NCBI GenBank assembly: GCA_033032175.1
Contig: CM065307.1
Coordinates: 8,494,001-8,558,000 of the forward strand
Direction of reading: 5' to 3'
DNA length: 64,000 nt
Source of the DNA: Saturnia japonica
Taxonomy: Eukaryota > Arthropoda > Insecta > Lepidoptera > Saturniidae
Shown here: piece after piece, positions 40,301-46,993 of the stretch
Position numbering within the stretch: the first letter of the stretch is position 1
Layout of the letters: every line of letters starts with the position of its first letter
Notes under the pieces: generated by a model
The model's database searches: none
What the model was told of the DNA's origin: nothing
The model's input: only the letters and a program-made list of their open reading frames with translations
Made by a program: the position numbers and the translations under genes

Positions 40301-40750
40301 TGTTGATAAGAGATAGAATTCGATTCCTCTCTCCTGATAATCGATCCGAGACCGAGATCAGAATCCCGGTTCGCAAACAGGCGTTAGTTAATCGGAGTCT
40401 TAAATGCGTTTTCATATCTATTCCTTGCTTTTGAAGCCTTTAATAACACCGGACTCGTTATGAGAGGTAAGACAGAGAAATGTCATACTTGGGACAGTCC
40501 AACTGACGGAATAACTCCAAACAACAGAAGATCGCATTTAAGTGTACGCCACCGTAGTAGTATAAAAAAAATCCCATTTACGTGAGTGTTTATTGTTATT
40601 TTTCTTTATTACAGCGGCAAATTCGGATTGTGGTTAGACGGTGATCTGTACTTGGGTCGCACTCAGCGCTGCAAAACGTACGGCAACGAACCGCTCACGA
40701 CTCGAGAAGACTTCATAGTCAAGATCATGGAATGCTGGACCTTTATATGA
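7253..40750 (+). CDS. mtd: mustard/OXR1/NCOA7-type TLDc protein, 3' part of gene, 10 exons
   Basis: The exons are 7253-7380, 7993-8155, 8707-8845, 12566-12622, 13566-13658, 36404-36522, 38089-38248, 39422-39611, 40122-40227 and 40615-40750. All have GT/AG borders, and the phases join into one frame of 429 complete codons plus stop. Two conserved parts are visible. The first is a central block with DYRSMVSVDD, a LIPRPAR stretch, PPLYLRLRMGKP and EYWFGIP. The second is a C-terminal TLDc domain with GYMWSLAFSTSQNGFSL, VFGALTSCALH, FYGTGES, GWTGDNMYFI, GKFGLWLDGDLY and a final ECWTFI. In this family (Drosophila mustard, human OXR1 and NCOA7) TLDc proteins protect cells from oxidative stress and bind the vacuolar H+-ATPase. 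Full-length forms carry an N-terminal LysM region, which is not visible here and should lie upstream of the window. Introns reach 22.7 kb and are full of repeats. Identification is by motif recognition and is firm. The number of upstream exons is unknown. Confidence 0.93.
7993..8155 (+). CDS. mtd: mtd exon b
   Basis: The acceptor is TTGTCAG and the donor GTCAGA. It encodes LIPRPARASEDPP, LYLRLRMGKP and MSYGRKRMKPEYWFGIPRN, the most conserved segment outside TLDc. It is visibly more GC-rich than its flanks. It ends in phase 2 (AG), and the G opening the next exon completes an Arg codon. Confidence 0.93.
8302..8671 (+). repeat. Direct repeat of about 70 bp within mtd intron
   Basis: 8302-8374 and 8599-8671 share an ordered run (TTCTTTAAC, AATTATCTCTRTA, TTACAATATTC, GATRAGTGATA, AAGAAAAC) with about ten differences. 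It looks like an old local duplication. Confidence 0.6.
8707..8845 (+). CDS. mtd: mtd exon c
   Basis: The exon lies between TTTTCTGCAG and GTATTC. It encodes 46 residues starting VDDLFKFLTHWVPDRYG and ending in an acidic stretch, EWDDDDAKPGEK. It ends in phase 0. All exon borders from here to 36404 are phase 0, so the following two exons can be included or skipped without breaking the frame. Confidence 0.9.
9797..11099 (-). mobile_element. Mariner-type transposon, near full length (copy A)
   Basis: The element is 1303 bp and bounded by perfect 32-bp terminal inverted repeats (9797-9828 and 11068-11099, beginning CAAGGTGTCCAGAAAGGG), with a TA dinucleotide on each side (9795-9796 and 11100-11101). 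This is the target-site signature of Tc1/mariner elements. It lies in mtd intron 8846-12565, in antisense orientation. Confidence 0.93.
9904..10983 (-). pseudogene. Mariner-type DDD transposase, frameshifted
   Basis: The protein starts MEQYSGTHRAFCVRAYYRNG at 10983. An N-terminal DNA-binding region contains paired-like helices and the basic GRPRSVRDEE linker. The catalytic part has NFHLNGHVNKQNCRYW after the first Asp, WFQQDGATCHTS for the second and SPDLSPLDYF for the third. I count 41 residues between the Asp of QQDG and the Asp of PLDYF, which suggests a D41D (rosa-like) mariner rather than classic D34D. The frame breaks between about 10545 and 10640. There copy B reads CTTTTAGATG where copy A has ATTTAGATG, and the DEANF region is altered. 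The element is therefore inactive as it stands. Confidence 0.88.
11102..12565. other. mtd intron, no features recognised
   Basis: AT-rich, with no exon or clear repeat seen. Confidence 0.4.
12566..12622 (+). CDS. mtd: mtd exon d, 57-nt symmetric exon
   Basis: The acceptor is TTTTTGTAG and the donor GTAAGC. It encodes 19 residues, DDRTGSTGDVSDITRESWE. Both borders are phase 0, so it could be a cassette exon. The assignment rests on frame, splice sites and the RESWE ending rather than on a catalytic motif. Confidence 0.75.
12623..13565. other. mtd intron, no features recognised
   Basis: The open frame at 13142-13402 on the minus strand has no recognisable protein character. Nothing else was seen. 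Confidence 0.4.
13566..13658 (+). CDS. mtd: mtd exon e, 93-nt symmetric exon
   Basis: The acceptor is GCGCGTAG and the donor GTATTA. It encodes 31 residues beginning LLKAPYVKIYSIMKSQAEAL and ending GDEPHHE. Both borders are phase 0. It is GC-rich against an AT-rich background. It lies just before the 22.7-kb intron that holds the candidate internal first exons. Confidence 0.75.
15117..15170 (+). CDS. mtd: Candidate alternative first coding exon of mtd
   Basis: An ATG in good context (AAACAAAATG) opens 18 codons, MSYVSFIDEANKVDKEPK, and is followed by a perfect GTAAGT donor in phase 0. Splicing to 36404 would put it directly in frame with the TLDc exons (KEPK-VLSMSDELRR). A TATATAAG motif lies about 25 bases upstream, too close to be a normal TATA box for a start at this ATG. 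Short TLDc isoforms made from internal promoters are known for OXR1 and NCOA7. The exon is short, so chance cannot be excluded. Confidence 0.45.
16210..16640 (+). repeat. Four degenerate tandem units of about 110-128 bp
   Basis: The motif (G/T)TACAAAATTYCATVARAATCRGTTAAGAATT recurs in degenerate form near 16222, 16331, 16459 and 16567. It is followed by TATACAAACATACGGAT, typical of the tails of dispersed insect repeats. Confidence 0.5.
17862..18475 (+). repeat. tRNA-derived SINE-like repeat, copy 1
   Basis: The left part resembles a Pol III promoter: an A-box-like AGGCTAATGG and, about 40 bases on, a B-box-like GGTTTGATTCC. A longer unrelated body follows. The same element occurs inverted at 36790-37455, where the B box is the perfect GGTTCGATTCC. 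A second repeat with ACTAGCGACCCACCCCAGCT sits just upstream at 17764. Confidence 0.65.
18840..19160. promoter_or_regulatory. CpG-rich block in large mtd intron
   Basis: This GC- and CpG-rich patch (GCGTACGCGGGGTGCGAGGT and CGTCCGTCGCCGCTCGCCAG) stands out from AT-rich surroundings. It could be an internal promoter or untranslated first exon, but no splice pair was proved. Confidence 0.2.
20719..22425 (+). repeat. Long arm 1 of the duplication
   Basis: This 1.7-kb segment is nearly identical to 23375-25080. It contains a CpG-rich block at about 21460-21660 (with CTCAGCGGCCGCGGCAGGGT) that may be promoter-like. Short ORFs in it show no recognisable protein. Confidence 0.93.
22511..23374 (-). 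mobile_element. Left-truncated mariner-type transposon (copy B)
   Basis: This copy is nearly identical to the corresponding part of the element at 9797-11099. Its right inverted repeat (23343-23374) is intact and abuts TA at 23375. The left end and the last third of the transposase gene are missing. The transposase frame is open from the start at 23258 through the first catalytic Asp (FSDEANF). It then goes out of frame through small deletions near 22540-22560 and ends at 22494 before the QQDG motif. Confidence 0.92.
23375..25080 (+). repeat. Long arm 2 of the duplication
   Basis: Near-identical second copy of 20719-22425, including the CpG-rich block (about 24115-24315). It begins exactly at the TA target site of the truncated mariner. 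Confidence 0.93.
25081..27181. other. mtd intron, no features recognised
   Basis: AT-rich DNA. A short GA run near 25229 is the only simple repeat noticed. Confidence 0.4.
27182..27379 (+). CDS. mtd: Candidate alternative first coding exon of mtd, with four 9-residue repeats
   Basis: An ATG (CAGCAAAATG) opens 66 codons ending in a GTGAGG donor in phase 0, ready to join 36404. The protein starts MFRLIRRFARRIVEKVRKLE, a basic and possibly amphipathic N-terminus. Residues 30-65 are four tandem 9-residue units: RRGTVHSIC, RRGTIHSVC, DRGTMNNMR and RRGTIHSIC. Comparing units 1 and 4 codon by codon, five differences are synonymous and the only replacement is Val to Ile. This pattern suggests selection on the protein. 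No independent gene end was seen nearby, so an mtd isoform is the simplest reading. A separate small gene is possible. Confidence 0.6.
27269..27376 (+). repeat. Coding tandem repeat, 4 x 27 bp
   Basis: Four consecutive 27-base units lie in the candidate first exon. They keep reading frame and length exactly while diverging mainly at third codon positions. Unit 3 is the most divergent at protein level (MNNM in place of IHSI/V). Confidence 0.8.
27380..28999. other. mtd intron, no features recognised
   Basis: Very AT-rich. The open frames here have no recognisable protein character. Confidence 0.4.
29000..29730 (+). repeat. Dispersed retroposon-like repeats
   Basis: It starts ACTAGCTGGTACCCGCGACT. 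It holds two tail-like units, each with GGATAAAAAGTACC or similar, TTCCAG(G)TTATAGACTATCTG and a CCGTTCAG stretch. These end at CACATTTATTATATTTGTAGGA (about 29540-29560) and CACATTTATTATATTAGTAGGA (about 29708-29729). A related fragment lies at 55730-55920 in the PRA1 gene. Confidence 0.6.
30246..31435 (-). pseudogene. DIRS-like retrotransposon, decayed RT/RNase H region
   Basis: Minus-strand fragments in broken frames lie in the right order. At 31435-31235 the reverse transcriptase active site MVYLDDWLLIG is followed by a QQSYFVPSHSC region. At 31133-30930 is a connection segment with PELLWWKKNISL. At 30912-30688 is an RNase H part with MNFLELQAASFAIKIFAKDL and LLRCDNSTAIAYVNSMGG. At 30455-30246 is the FYAFPPFSLVMKCIRKI block. 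The order YLDDWLLI, LELQAA, DNSTAIAY and FYAFPPF is typical of DIRS-type (tyrosine-recombinase) elements. Frames are interrupted and no termini were found. Confidence 0.78.
31747..32056 (+). repeat. Dispersed repeat family R1, copy 2
   Basis: It begins ACTAGCTCTCCCCGTGGCTT and follows the R1 order through TTTTAAAGACAAAAATGCTT, GAAGATAGATGTATACTCTC and GCGGAACCCTAATTATTTTT. Confidence 0.8.
32057..33433. other. mtd intron, no features recognised
   Basis: AT-rich DNA without recognisable coding or repeat structure. Confidence 0.4.
33434..33514. repeat. Short inverted repeat (potential hairpin)
   Basis: TTGGTGATTACCG at 33434-33446 pairs perfectly with CGGTAATCACCAA at 33502-33514 around a GC-rich 55-base loop. 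Outer sequences (ACAAGTGTGTAATG and ATACACACGTGT) extend it imperfectly. It may be a small foldback element. Confidence 0.6.
33515..35440. other. mtd intron, no features recognised
   Basis: AT-rich DNA. Small open frames (for example 34119-34301 and 34859-35113) lack recognisable features. Confidence 0.4.
35441..36175 (-). repeat. Dispersed repeat family R3, inverted diverged copy
   Basis: Blocks such as GGTACAAAAGAGGTTTG, CACGCAATAATGAA, TTTCACTTCTACC and GTGTGAATTGCACACA are the reverse complement of the 588-bp units at 57615-58790. This copy is longer and diverged. Confidence 0.7.
36404..36522 (+). CDS. mtd: mtd exon f, start of TLDc region
   Basis: The acceptor is CACACACAG and the donor GTATGA. 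It encodes VLSMSDELRRALYSSGASVD and then MELLPPDLIGTSEIFTMDH. It ends with AG, completed to Arg by the next exon. It is the common acceptor exon for both the upstream exons and the two candidate internal first exons. Confidence 0.9.
36790..37455 (-). repeat. tRNA-derived SINE-like repeat, copy 2
   Basis: This is an inverted, diverged copy of 17862-18475. On the minus strand a TCCTAGTGGCCC segment (A-box-like) precedes a perfect B box, GGTTCGATTCC. The body with CGACCGTTTTGCTGAGAG and the distal part with CCATCGCAGACTTTTCTC also match. Confidence 0.65.
37602..37770 (+). repeat. R2 family copy 2 with a 77-bp tandem repeat
   Basis: GCGATCTGACTTATTCTGGG...CCATTTGAGGC occurs at 37626 and again at 37703, a 77-bp period. 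The second unit runs on into GAGAGCTTCACCAGGCTTGG, matching the R2 family. Confidence 0.75.
38089..38248 (+). CDS. mtd: mtd exon g, TLDc domain
   Basis: The acceptor is GGTAACAG and the donor GTAAGT. It encodes 53 residues including LPARAQGYMWSLAFS, QNGFSLASMYRKM and PVLLVIQDTDNN. These are core TLDc strands and the helix with the YRKM signature. Confidence 0.95.
39194..39342. mobile_element. Small MITE-like foldback element
   Basis: The left end reads GGCTACCTATCCACTGAAGC, and the reverse complement of the right end reads GGTTACCCGTCCACTGAAGT. Both continue into GGAGC. The element is about 149 bp with roughly 30-bp imperfect inverted repeats, in the mtd intron before exon h. Confidence 0.75.
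39422..39611 (+). CDS. mtd: mtd exon h, TLDc domain with charged loop
   Basis: The acceptor is TATTGCAG and the donor GTGAGT. The first 28 residues are standard TLDc (VFGALTSCALHPSEHFYGTG, ESFLFSFQ). The rest, RIQEEGRRHSLTQHDGAKHK followed by a Lys/Asp-rich tail, is a highly charged insert. It falls where the family usually continues straight to the K-x-(Y/F)-x-W-T-G-(D/E)-N segment carried by the next exon. Confidence 0.93.
40122..40227 (+). CDS. mtd: mtd exon i, TLDc domain
   Basis: The acceptor is ATAATTTCAG and the donor GTTAGT. It starts with the last residues of the charged insert (DESPSS) and returns to TLDc with ITKFKYWGWTGDNMYFIRGS and ISIGAG. It ends with GA, completed to Asp by the next exon. 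Confidence 0.94.
40615..40750 (+). CDS. mtd: mtd last exon, TLDc C-terminus and stop
   Basis: The acceptor is TTTATTACAG. It encodes GKFGLWLDGDLYLGRTQRCK, then TYGNEPLTTREDF and IMECWTFI, with a TGA at 40748-40750. This is the canonical TLDc terminus (GLWLDGDLYxGR, C-T-Y/F-GN, EDF, aromatic end). Confidence 0.96.
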
Positions 40751-42395
40751 ACGGCGCGCGCAACAGTCTTGTCGCCTATCGCAGCTCCGCTCTCGATCGC
40801 GGGGACGCTGAACGCTCCACGTTTCTACCTTCAAAATAAAAGCTTTACATATATTATCTTATGAAATTTGCTACGGAAGTTTGACATTTTTACAAGTCTG
40901 TTTTTATTTGGACTTAGCACAGTTGAGTCTGAAAACCATTTAATATTCGCATTATGACTGGAAAGGTAATGACGTAAATCGATATTTGACGAAAGTTTTA
41001 TCGACATGTCGAAACGTCTATACGTTTCTAGTCATGTGTATTGAAACTTGACCAATGTTATTTATTATCTCTCCGAATTTAGAGACGTATTATGTAGGAG
41101 TGCCGCCGCTAGAGGGCAGGGCGATCGCCGCCCGCGATTTCTCTACTGAGTAAGTGCATATGGAATCCTAGTCAATTGTCATTCGTAAGTAAGTTGAGAG
41201 AGAAGCGAGAACTAACCGTAGGAAAGGGAAGGGCGTTCGGGTGAAGACGCTTGCGTCCGCCCCGTGTCCGCCCCGCGTCCGGTACACTCGGACGGTCCGA
41301 TTATGATAACGCGTGTCAATTCATACAATTAATATTGTGCATTGTTAATAAGGAAATTTCAAAAATACATCGACGGCAACAAAGAACAAAAGGTCAACTG
41401 CACTTTTTACGAAATTCACAAATTTTTACATACCTAATTAAACTCAGAAATCGGTCTTATCCTTTTCCTTGGTAAGGGCCTAATAACTAAATAGTAAGTA
41501 TTTTATTATTTTGCGTAAAAAACGCACTCCTGTGAAATCGTGATTTTGTGGATAACCGTTTAGACTTTGCGGCCGTCGACATTTGTAATAATAATAACAA
41601 TCATTGTATCATGTTACGTAGCGATTTATAAATATATTTAACGAACCGAGCATTATAATTGAAAATGTTACCGTTGTGTGTCAGTATTGAACTGGAGTAG
41701 GTATATAGGCAACGGTTTTGTTAATTGAATTGTATAATTTTAAATGAGGCTAGTATCTACTCAGTGATATGTTCCAGTATTGCAGGCGCTGTGAACTAAC
41801 GAGGGCCCCTACTTCTTCTATATGTTTGTTTACTTACGGATATGGTTCAGTAATACCGTCATTATAAAATAAAATTATTATTTATGTTATGTGTAATAAT
41901 AGATTTTATATTTTACGTTGTAGTGTCTGAATGTACTGAGTCATAATATTAAGTTAGCGAGCATAATTCGTATTACACTTTCACTGTGATTTCATTAATT
42001 ACGATTTCTTTGTTTTTGTTTATTGAAGTGTTATTTCGCGTGTCCTATTCATAGCCTGTTTAAATAGATATATAATAATCTAATAGGTTTTATTCTCATT
42101 TCATAATATACAATAGACATAATAATACAGAAATAAACTTTTATTGATTTATGAGGTGAACGCTTCAGTGCAGATATATGTAGCGAAATATATATCTAAT
42201 TAATTATAATAAATAATGAAATAGTTATATTAGAACGCTTGATGAATGTAATCGTCATTGTGCTTAGTAACTGTTAGCATGATGTTACTCAAATATATGT
42301 TCGTAACCTAAGAATACTTGTTTATGAAGCCATAAGAGCTATTGCAAGCTACACGTCGCCACTGTGGCATCCAGTTAAGGCCAGTATATATATGG
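40751..42395 (+). other. mtd 3' UTR and intergenic DNA
   Basis: No coding potential was recognised. The segment has a GC-rich patch near 41100-41290 and is otherwise AT-rich. The extent of the 3' UTR cannot be fixed from sequence alone. Confidence 0.5.
40835..40840 (+). terminator. mtd: Candidate mtd polyadenylation signal
   Basis: An AATAAA lies 85 bases after the mtd stop. Further AATAAA-type hexamers occur downstream (for example near 42130), so longer 3' UTRs are possible. Confidence 0.4.
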
Positions 42396-42403
42396 CTTGC
42401 AAT

Positions 42404-43508
42404 TAGGCATGGAATAAATACCTAGTAGTCTTGAGGTCTGTCACTCTGGTTACATCACTTTAATTCGACCCCAATTTCCACTTTACCTGAAAATAGTCTA
42501 CCTTATTCGAGCTTTCTCATGAACCTGCTATTTTTTTTTCGGAATTGTAGATGTTTATATTTCCAAATGATGAAGACGTCGGGCCACGTGGCCTATTCAC
42601 GCATTGACACCTTATTTTGATGTTCAGCTTTTTTAGACTCCAATCTGTTGAATCAATGTTCCCATGTTCATTTTTAAGTTTTGCTTCAACTTGGTCACCA
42701 GCTGCCGTATTATCGCTTATGTTTTATGAAGATTACAGCTTCAGTTTCAGGCTTGAAGTCCATCATTTTCAGCAAGAGTTTATATGTAAAGCAATTCTAG
42801 CAGCACTTGAAAATTGATTAACATTTGTTCAGATGGCAATGGATATTCTTGAAGCTCTTGAACATTACCACCGAGCTTTTAAGATAAATCACGCTGTAAT
42901 TGTAGGTGCTCTTTTTTACGACATTAAGCGAATTGTTCTATTTCGTGAAATCTCATCTTTTATTATCGATATGGTCCCTTTTATATAATTCACAATTGGT
43001 TAACAGTTTGCATAAAAGCAATATTGTTAATTTTGATGTCGTCGTTTACATCATTATTGGATCTTGGTACGGCGACAACATGCAAATGTAATAATTTCTC
43101 ACACACTTATTTCAGGGTTATGAACAACTCCAAGTAAATTAAAGTCTAACATTGTTGAAAATAAGATTGTTTCATTCAGATTTGCTCTTCCTAACTGGTG
43201 GCATCTGTATCTGCAATGTTATGTTTTTATCTCTTTCCTACTGGTAGCTTTGCACTTCGATGGAATTTTGACAAGCCCGGTAAAGCTGCAAAAGCTGTCT
43301 GAGGCTTCATGGCCCTTATTGCGAATAGCATAATCAGATCAAAAAAAAAGCGAAATTATCTGGAAAAGTAGTTTAGCTTGGTCTGCTAGAATTTAATTTA
43401 TGCTCGCTCGGTATGTAACAGGTATTTATCAATCCAATCACTTGTGTAACATGTGATTTATGATGTTACATTTTGTATTAAAATGAAGCGAGAAATGTTC
43501 CATGCCTA
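42404..43508. mobile_element. Probable hAT-like non-autonomous element
   Basis: The ends TAGGCATGGAA and TTCCATGCCTA are inverted repeats. The flanking octamers CTTGCAAT (42396-42403) and ATTGCACC (43509-43516) agree at five of eight positions in register. An R2 repeat copy lies inside in minus orientation (43265-43340). Internal ORFs were not recognised. Confidence 0.55.
43265..43340 (-). repeat. Dispersed repeat family R2, copy 3
   Basis: The reverse complement reads GGGCCATGAAGCCTCAGACA and ends GCTTTACCGGGCTTG. It matches the copies at 7155, 37626 and 57177. Confidence 0.7.
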
Positions 43509-43986
43509 ATTGCACCTAATTCGTTTAGTATAGTCGTACTGTACCTACAAGATATATTTTAAAAAAGTGATAATTACTATATTTAGTGCTCAACAACCCG
43601 AATGCTTTGACGGCTAAGATTTTTTTGTTCAAAAATATATGTAAAATTATTTATGACTGCGTGCATCGTTTTTAATAATATTTATTACGTTTCAATAATA
43701 TATATTATACCATAGTTATTTGTGTATATTTGAAGTTGTCATAGTAAAAAATTAGGTTTTAAAATTATGTCAAAGTAAAAATTGTTATAAAATTGAAAAA
43801 TCATTAGACTTGTTGAGCAGCATTGAAAGTTGATATATTTATTTATTCTGTTATGGTCTCACACTTGCGATTGCTGTAGCCGCATTATTTTATTGGTGAT
43901 TTATTATATAATTCTAAGTTGTTAAAATGTAAAACAAGCCATAATTGAAAATATATTCTTTTGAAAAGTATGATTTATTCTTTCAA

Positions 43987-44328
43987 TTAATAGTATCTGC
44001 GCCTCTGATGATGGTGTCCTTCACGTCTGTCCTCATCTCGCCGTCTGTAATCATTATAGCCTCTGTCGTAATTGCCCCTATGATCTTGATTCCTATCCCT
44101 GTTGCCAGATCTTTCATACGGATGATATTCATTGCGACGGTTGTTCCGGCGATCATTTCTTCGGCCAGAATTAGGGACCCACCATGGATCAACAATTGGT
44201 GGTGTAGCAGGTTCGCTGTTGTATACTTTCATAAATTCTTCATCTTTGTCAGTGTATCTGTCTTTAAATTCTTCTTCACAACTATAAAGGAATTCTTTGT
44301 CAGCTGCAGATAATATATCAGAATTCAT
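43987..44328 (-). CDS. RAMAC: RNA guanine-7 methyltransferase activating subunit (RAMAC/RAM)
   Basis: An intact single-exon frame of 113 residues starts MNSDILSAADKEFLYSCEEE. Residues 18-48 contain EEEFKDRYTDKDEEF and then PPIVDPWW. This is the conserved N-terminal module with which RAMAC binds and activates the cap methyltransferase RNMT. From about residue 54 the protein is Arg/Asn/Asp/Tyr-rich (RRNDRRNNRRNEYHPYER) and ends RRRYY, matching the family's RNA-binding tail. Length fits the family (human about 118). In vertebrates RAMAC promotes N7-methylation of the mRNA cap in the nucleus. The gene lies tail to tail with mtd. A TTTATT (AATAAA on the minus strand) lies 8 bases past the stop. 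No intron or poly(A) tract suggests a retrocopy, but a retrocopy cannot be excluded. Confidence 0.85.
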   Translation of the reverse strand: MNSDILSAADKEFLYSCEEEFKDRYTDKDEEFMKVYNSEPATPPIVDPWWVPNSGRRNDRRNNRRNEYHPYERSGNRDRNQDHRGNYDRGYNDYRRRDEDRREGHHHQRRRYY

Positions 44329-44399
44329 GGTTTTGGAAGACTACAGGGTGTTGAATTAGAGAATCCACAACTGCAAGAAAGATTATTTTAAATTTCTAG

Positions 44400-46620
44400 T
44401 CCTTAAGCAATATTATGTTCCCACCACTTTACAGTTTTAAGATTGTCCATAAATTACTTCACACAAAACTCATTTAGAGGTCGAAAAGGTGACACCAAGA
44501 CTCAATTGGTATTTCACAGTAAGTATCTTCTGTAAACCAATCTACTTTTAAATTTGTGGTGCCTACTTAACAATAGGTGAAATTGTAGGCAACCCTAGTA
44601 AAATTTAACACATTGAAAAAATTCAGTGCTTTTTTACAAAACATTGAACATCTATATTTATGTGATGTATTTTATGGATCACTCCTTATTAGCAATTTGT
44701 ATGCAAGTCCATAAAAATGTGGTTTGAGTAACATGATGGAAGTTCTTCAATCATTTCAGTGTAGTTATAACCAACCAGAACATGACTCCAATCTTATCTG
44801 AACTCAAATAAGTTGCTACCACTGAAAATTTTATAAGCCAATATAAATTGTTGCACTCTTAATACTTGTACACAGAAGTTTGAGCATTATACCATTTCCA
44901 TTTCTTTATTTTCTCGATGACAGCTCCTGTGAAAACTTGAAGGAGATTCTTTTTTACATTATGTATGCATTATTTTATAAAAATATAACATTTACACATC
45001 TACAAGGTTATACCAGAGTCGGAGAAACTGATAGGGACGGAGCTGTATCGATAAACATAACACGATAACAGACCTGATATTTTTTTACAAAATGTAAGAA
45101 ACTAAACTACTGCCAGATACTTTTGTACAAATTTATTAACTAATATTATATTTCATTACAAGATGTTACACGTATTAATTCTTGATTGATAATGCCAACT
45201 TCTTCAAAATTTTCGGAGCTGTTGTAAAATAAGTAGGTATAGGTAGGTACTCGACAATGAAAAACGAAATAAATATAATGCCAGGTAATCTTTATTTATT
45301 TATTTTAATCAAAATCTGTTGAATTATCACTGTCGTAAATATATGCGATCAATATCATTACTTATTTGGTCACAACACTACAACTATCAAATTAGAACCG
45401 TCATCGAGAAAATAAAGAAATGGAAATAGTATAGCTGCTGTGTTGCAAAAATAGATGAGGTGGCACTCCTGCAGTTAAAGCTTATGTAGGTTCTACCACT
45501 TTCAATAGAAGTGGGATTTATCTAGTCAGGAATGGATCAAGATGATTTGAATATGGTTTTTATAATCTATACTAATATTATAAAGCTGAAGAGTGTTTGT
45601 TTGTTTGGTTGAACATGCTAATCTCAGGAAGTACTGGTTGGAATGGAAAAAATATTTTATTATTGGATAGCCCATTTATTGAGGAAGGCTATATAACATC
45701 ACACTACGAACAATAGGAGCAGAGCATCAATGAAAAATGTTGCAAAAACAGGGAAAATTTATTCATTTTGAAAGTTTTCATTGCATGTGCTGTGTAAATG
45801 GGTAAAGATACGCTACAATGATGTGTGATGGAATTGTTTCTTTTAAAAAGTTCTAAAACAAAAGTCCACAATAGCATATGTCTATATTTTAAGGTTGACA
45901 TGATATAACCTTTTTTATAGTAATAAAATTTGTTCTAAAATAATGCATTATTTGCGAAGGTGTTTTTATAAACATGGAAAGAAGAAAGAACATTTATTTG
46001 ACAAGTATTTAATTTTGGACAAAATTGCCCTTACATCATTTGATTTCAATGAATATCTTAGGAGATATAGCAGTTTTAAATTAAAATAACACTGCAACAA
46101 AATAATAATCATGTACCGTGGGTGCATTTTAGCAGAATGATGTGGCAGGTGGGCGGCAACATATAAATTGTATTGTAAGTGCCTACAACAATCCTTATTT
46201 GTCTCTGCCTACATCCCATTCTCTCTAACACTCTCTCTCTTGTGATGCAGGGGTCAGCTAGTCAACTTATAAATGTTGCCAAGTTTTCAGTTGGTGATTA
46301 GTGTATAGTCATTTTACTTTGAAAAAAAAGTCAATTGTAAAAATCATATTTATCTTTTTAGCTGATAATGAAATTGAAAAGTATTTATGTAATAAAATAA
46401 TCTTAGTATATGAAACTAAAATGTGGATTGTAGTATCAAGATTCTAATATTACAATCCACAAATTATATTTTTTCAAATGAACTATATTACCTTAAGTTA
46501 TTTTAGATATTAATTTAACAGAAGCTGATTATTTTATGTTAACCTAGATAATAAAGCAACATTGACAAAAACAGCTAACAAATAAATAAATCATAACCAA
46601 TAACAACAGCCTGTAAAGAA
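44400..46620. other. Intergenic DNA with repeat fragments
   Basis: It holds the inverted repeat at 44889-45427. At about 45565-45720 is a repeat fragment (ACTAATATTATAAAGCTGAA, then TGCTAATCTCAGGAAGTACT and GGATAGCCCATTTATTGAGG) of a kind widespread in Lepidoptera, perhaps Helitron-derived. No gene was supported. Confidence 0.5.
44889..45427. repeat. Inverted repeat of about 33 bp, arms 0.5 kb apart
   Basis: CCATTTCCATTTCTTTATTT followed by TCTCGATGAC at about 44892-44921 is matched by its reverse complement at about 45395-45424, with about two mismatches across 33 bases. It could mark the ends of an unrecognised element, but no target duplication was found. Confidence 0.6.
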
Positions 46621-46624
46621 TGTT

Positions 46625-46993
46625 TTATTTACAATATTCTCCAACTATGCTTGTTAAGATGAGACTGAAAAAGGAATGTTTGCATACCCATTTAAAACTG
46701 GTTGGCTCAAAAACACAACCCACATAGATTCCACATTCTGTACAAATGCAAGGTCTCCCAACAGTAATGAGGATACCAGGAATCATTTTCTTCCCAGTGC
46801 AAGTTGAATTATAAACTAATGAGTTGTCACCACAAACTCCATGTTGAAGGTAATCAAGGAATGCAATTACCTTGCCAACACCTACACATGAAGAATGTTC
46901 TGTGGTGATCACAGGAAATTGGAAGAAAATATCACTCACAAATACTTGAATAAAAACAATTTCCTTTCCATATAAACTGTCATAAACTGACAT
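46625..46993 (-). CDS. Unidentified Cys-rich protein ORF, 122 codons
   Basis: An open frame begins MSVYDSLYGKEIVFIQVFVS and ends GEYCK, with the stop overlapping AATAAA (TGTAAATAAA), as a real 3' end might. The middle is rich in Cys (CVGVGK, HGVCGDN, STCTGKK, RPCICTECGIYVGC). A GT-AG pair inside the frame (GTATTTGTGAGTG to ATCACCACAG) could be a short intron, and a polypyrimidine-type acceptor lies just upstream near 47068. I do not recognise the family. It may be the last exon of a larger minus-strand gene, or not coding. Confidence 0.35.
   Translation of the reverse strand: MSVYDSLYGKEIVFIQVFVSDIFFQFPVITTEHSSCVGVGKVIAFLDYLQHGVCGDNSLVYNSTCTGKKMIPGILITVGRPCICTECGIYVGCVFEPTSFKWVCKHSFFSLILTSIVGEYCK

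Noticed and set aside
43945..44313. Plus-strand ORF over the RAMAC gene
   Set aside because: It is the antisense shadow of the RAMAC frame, whose protein is recognisable.
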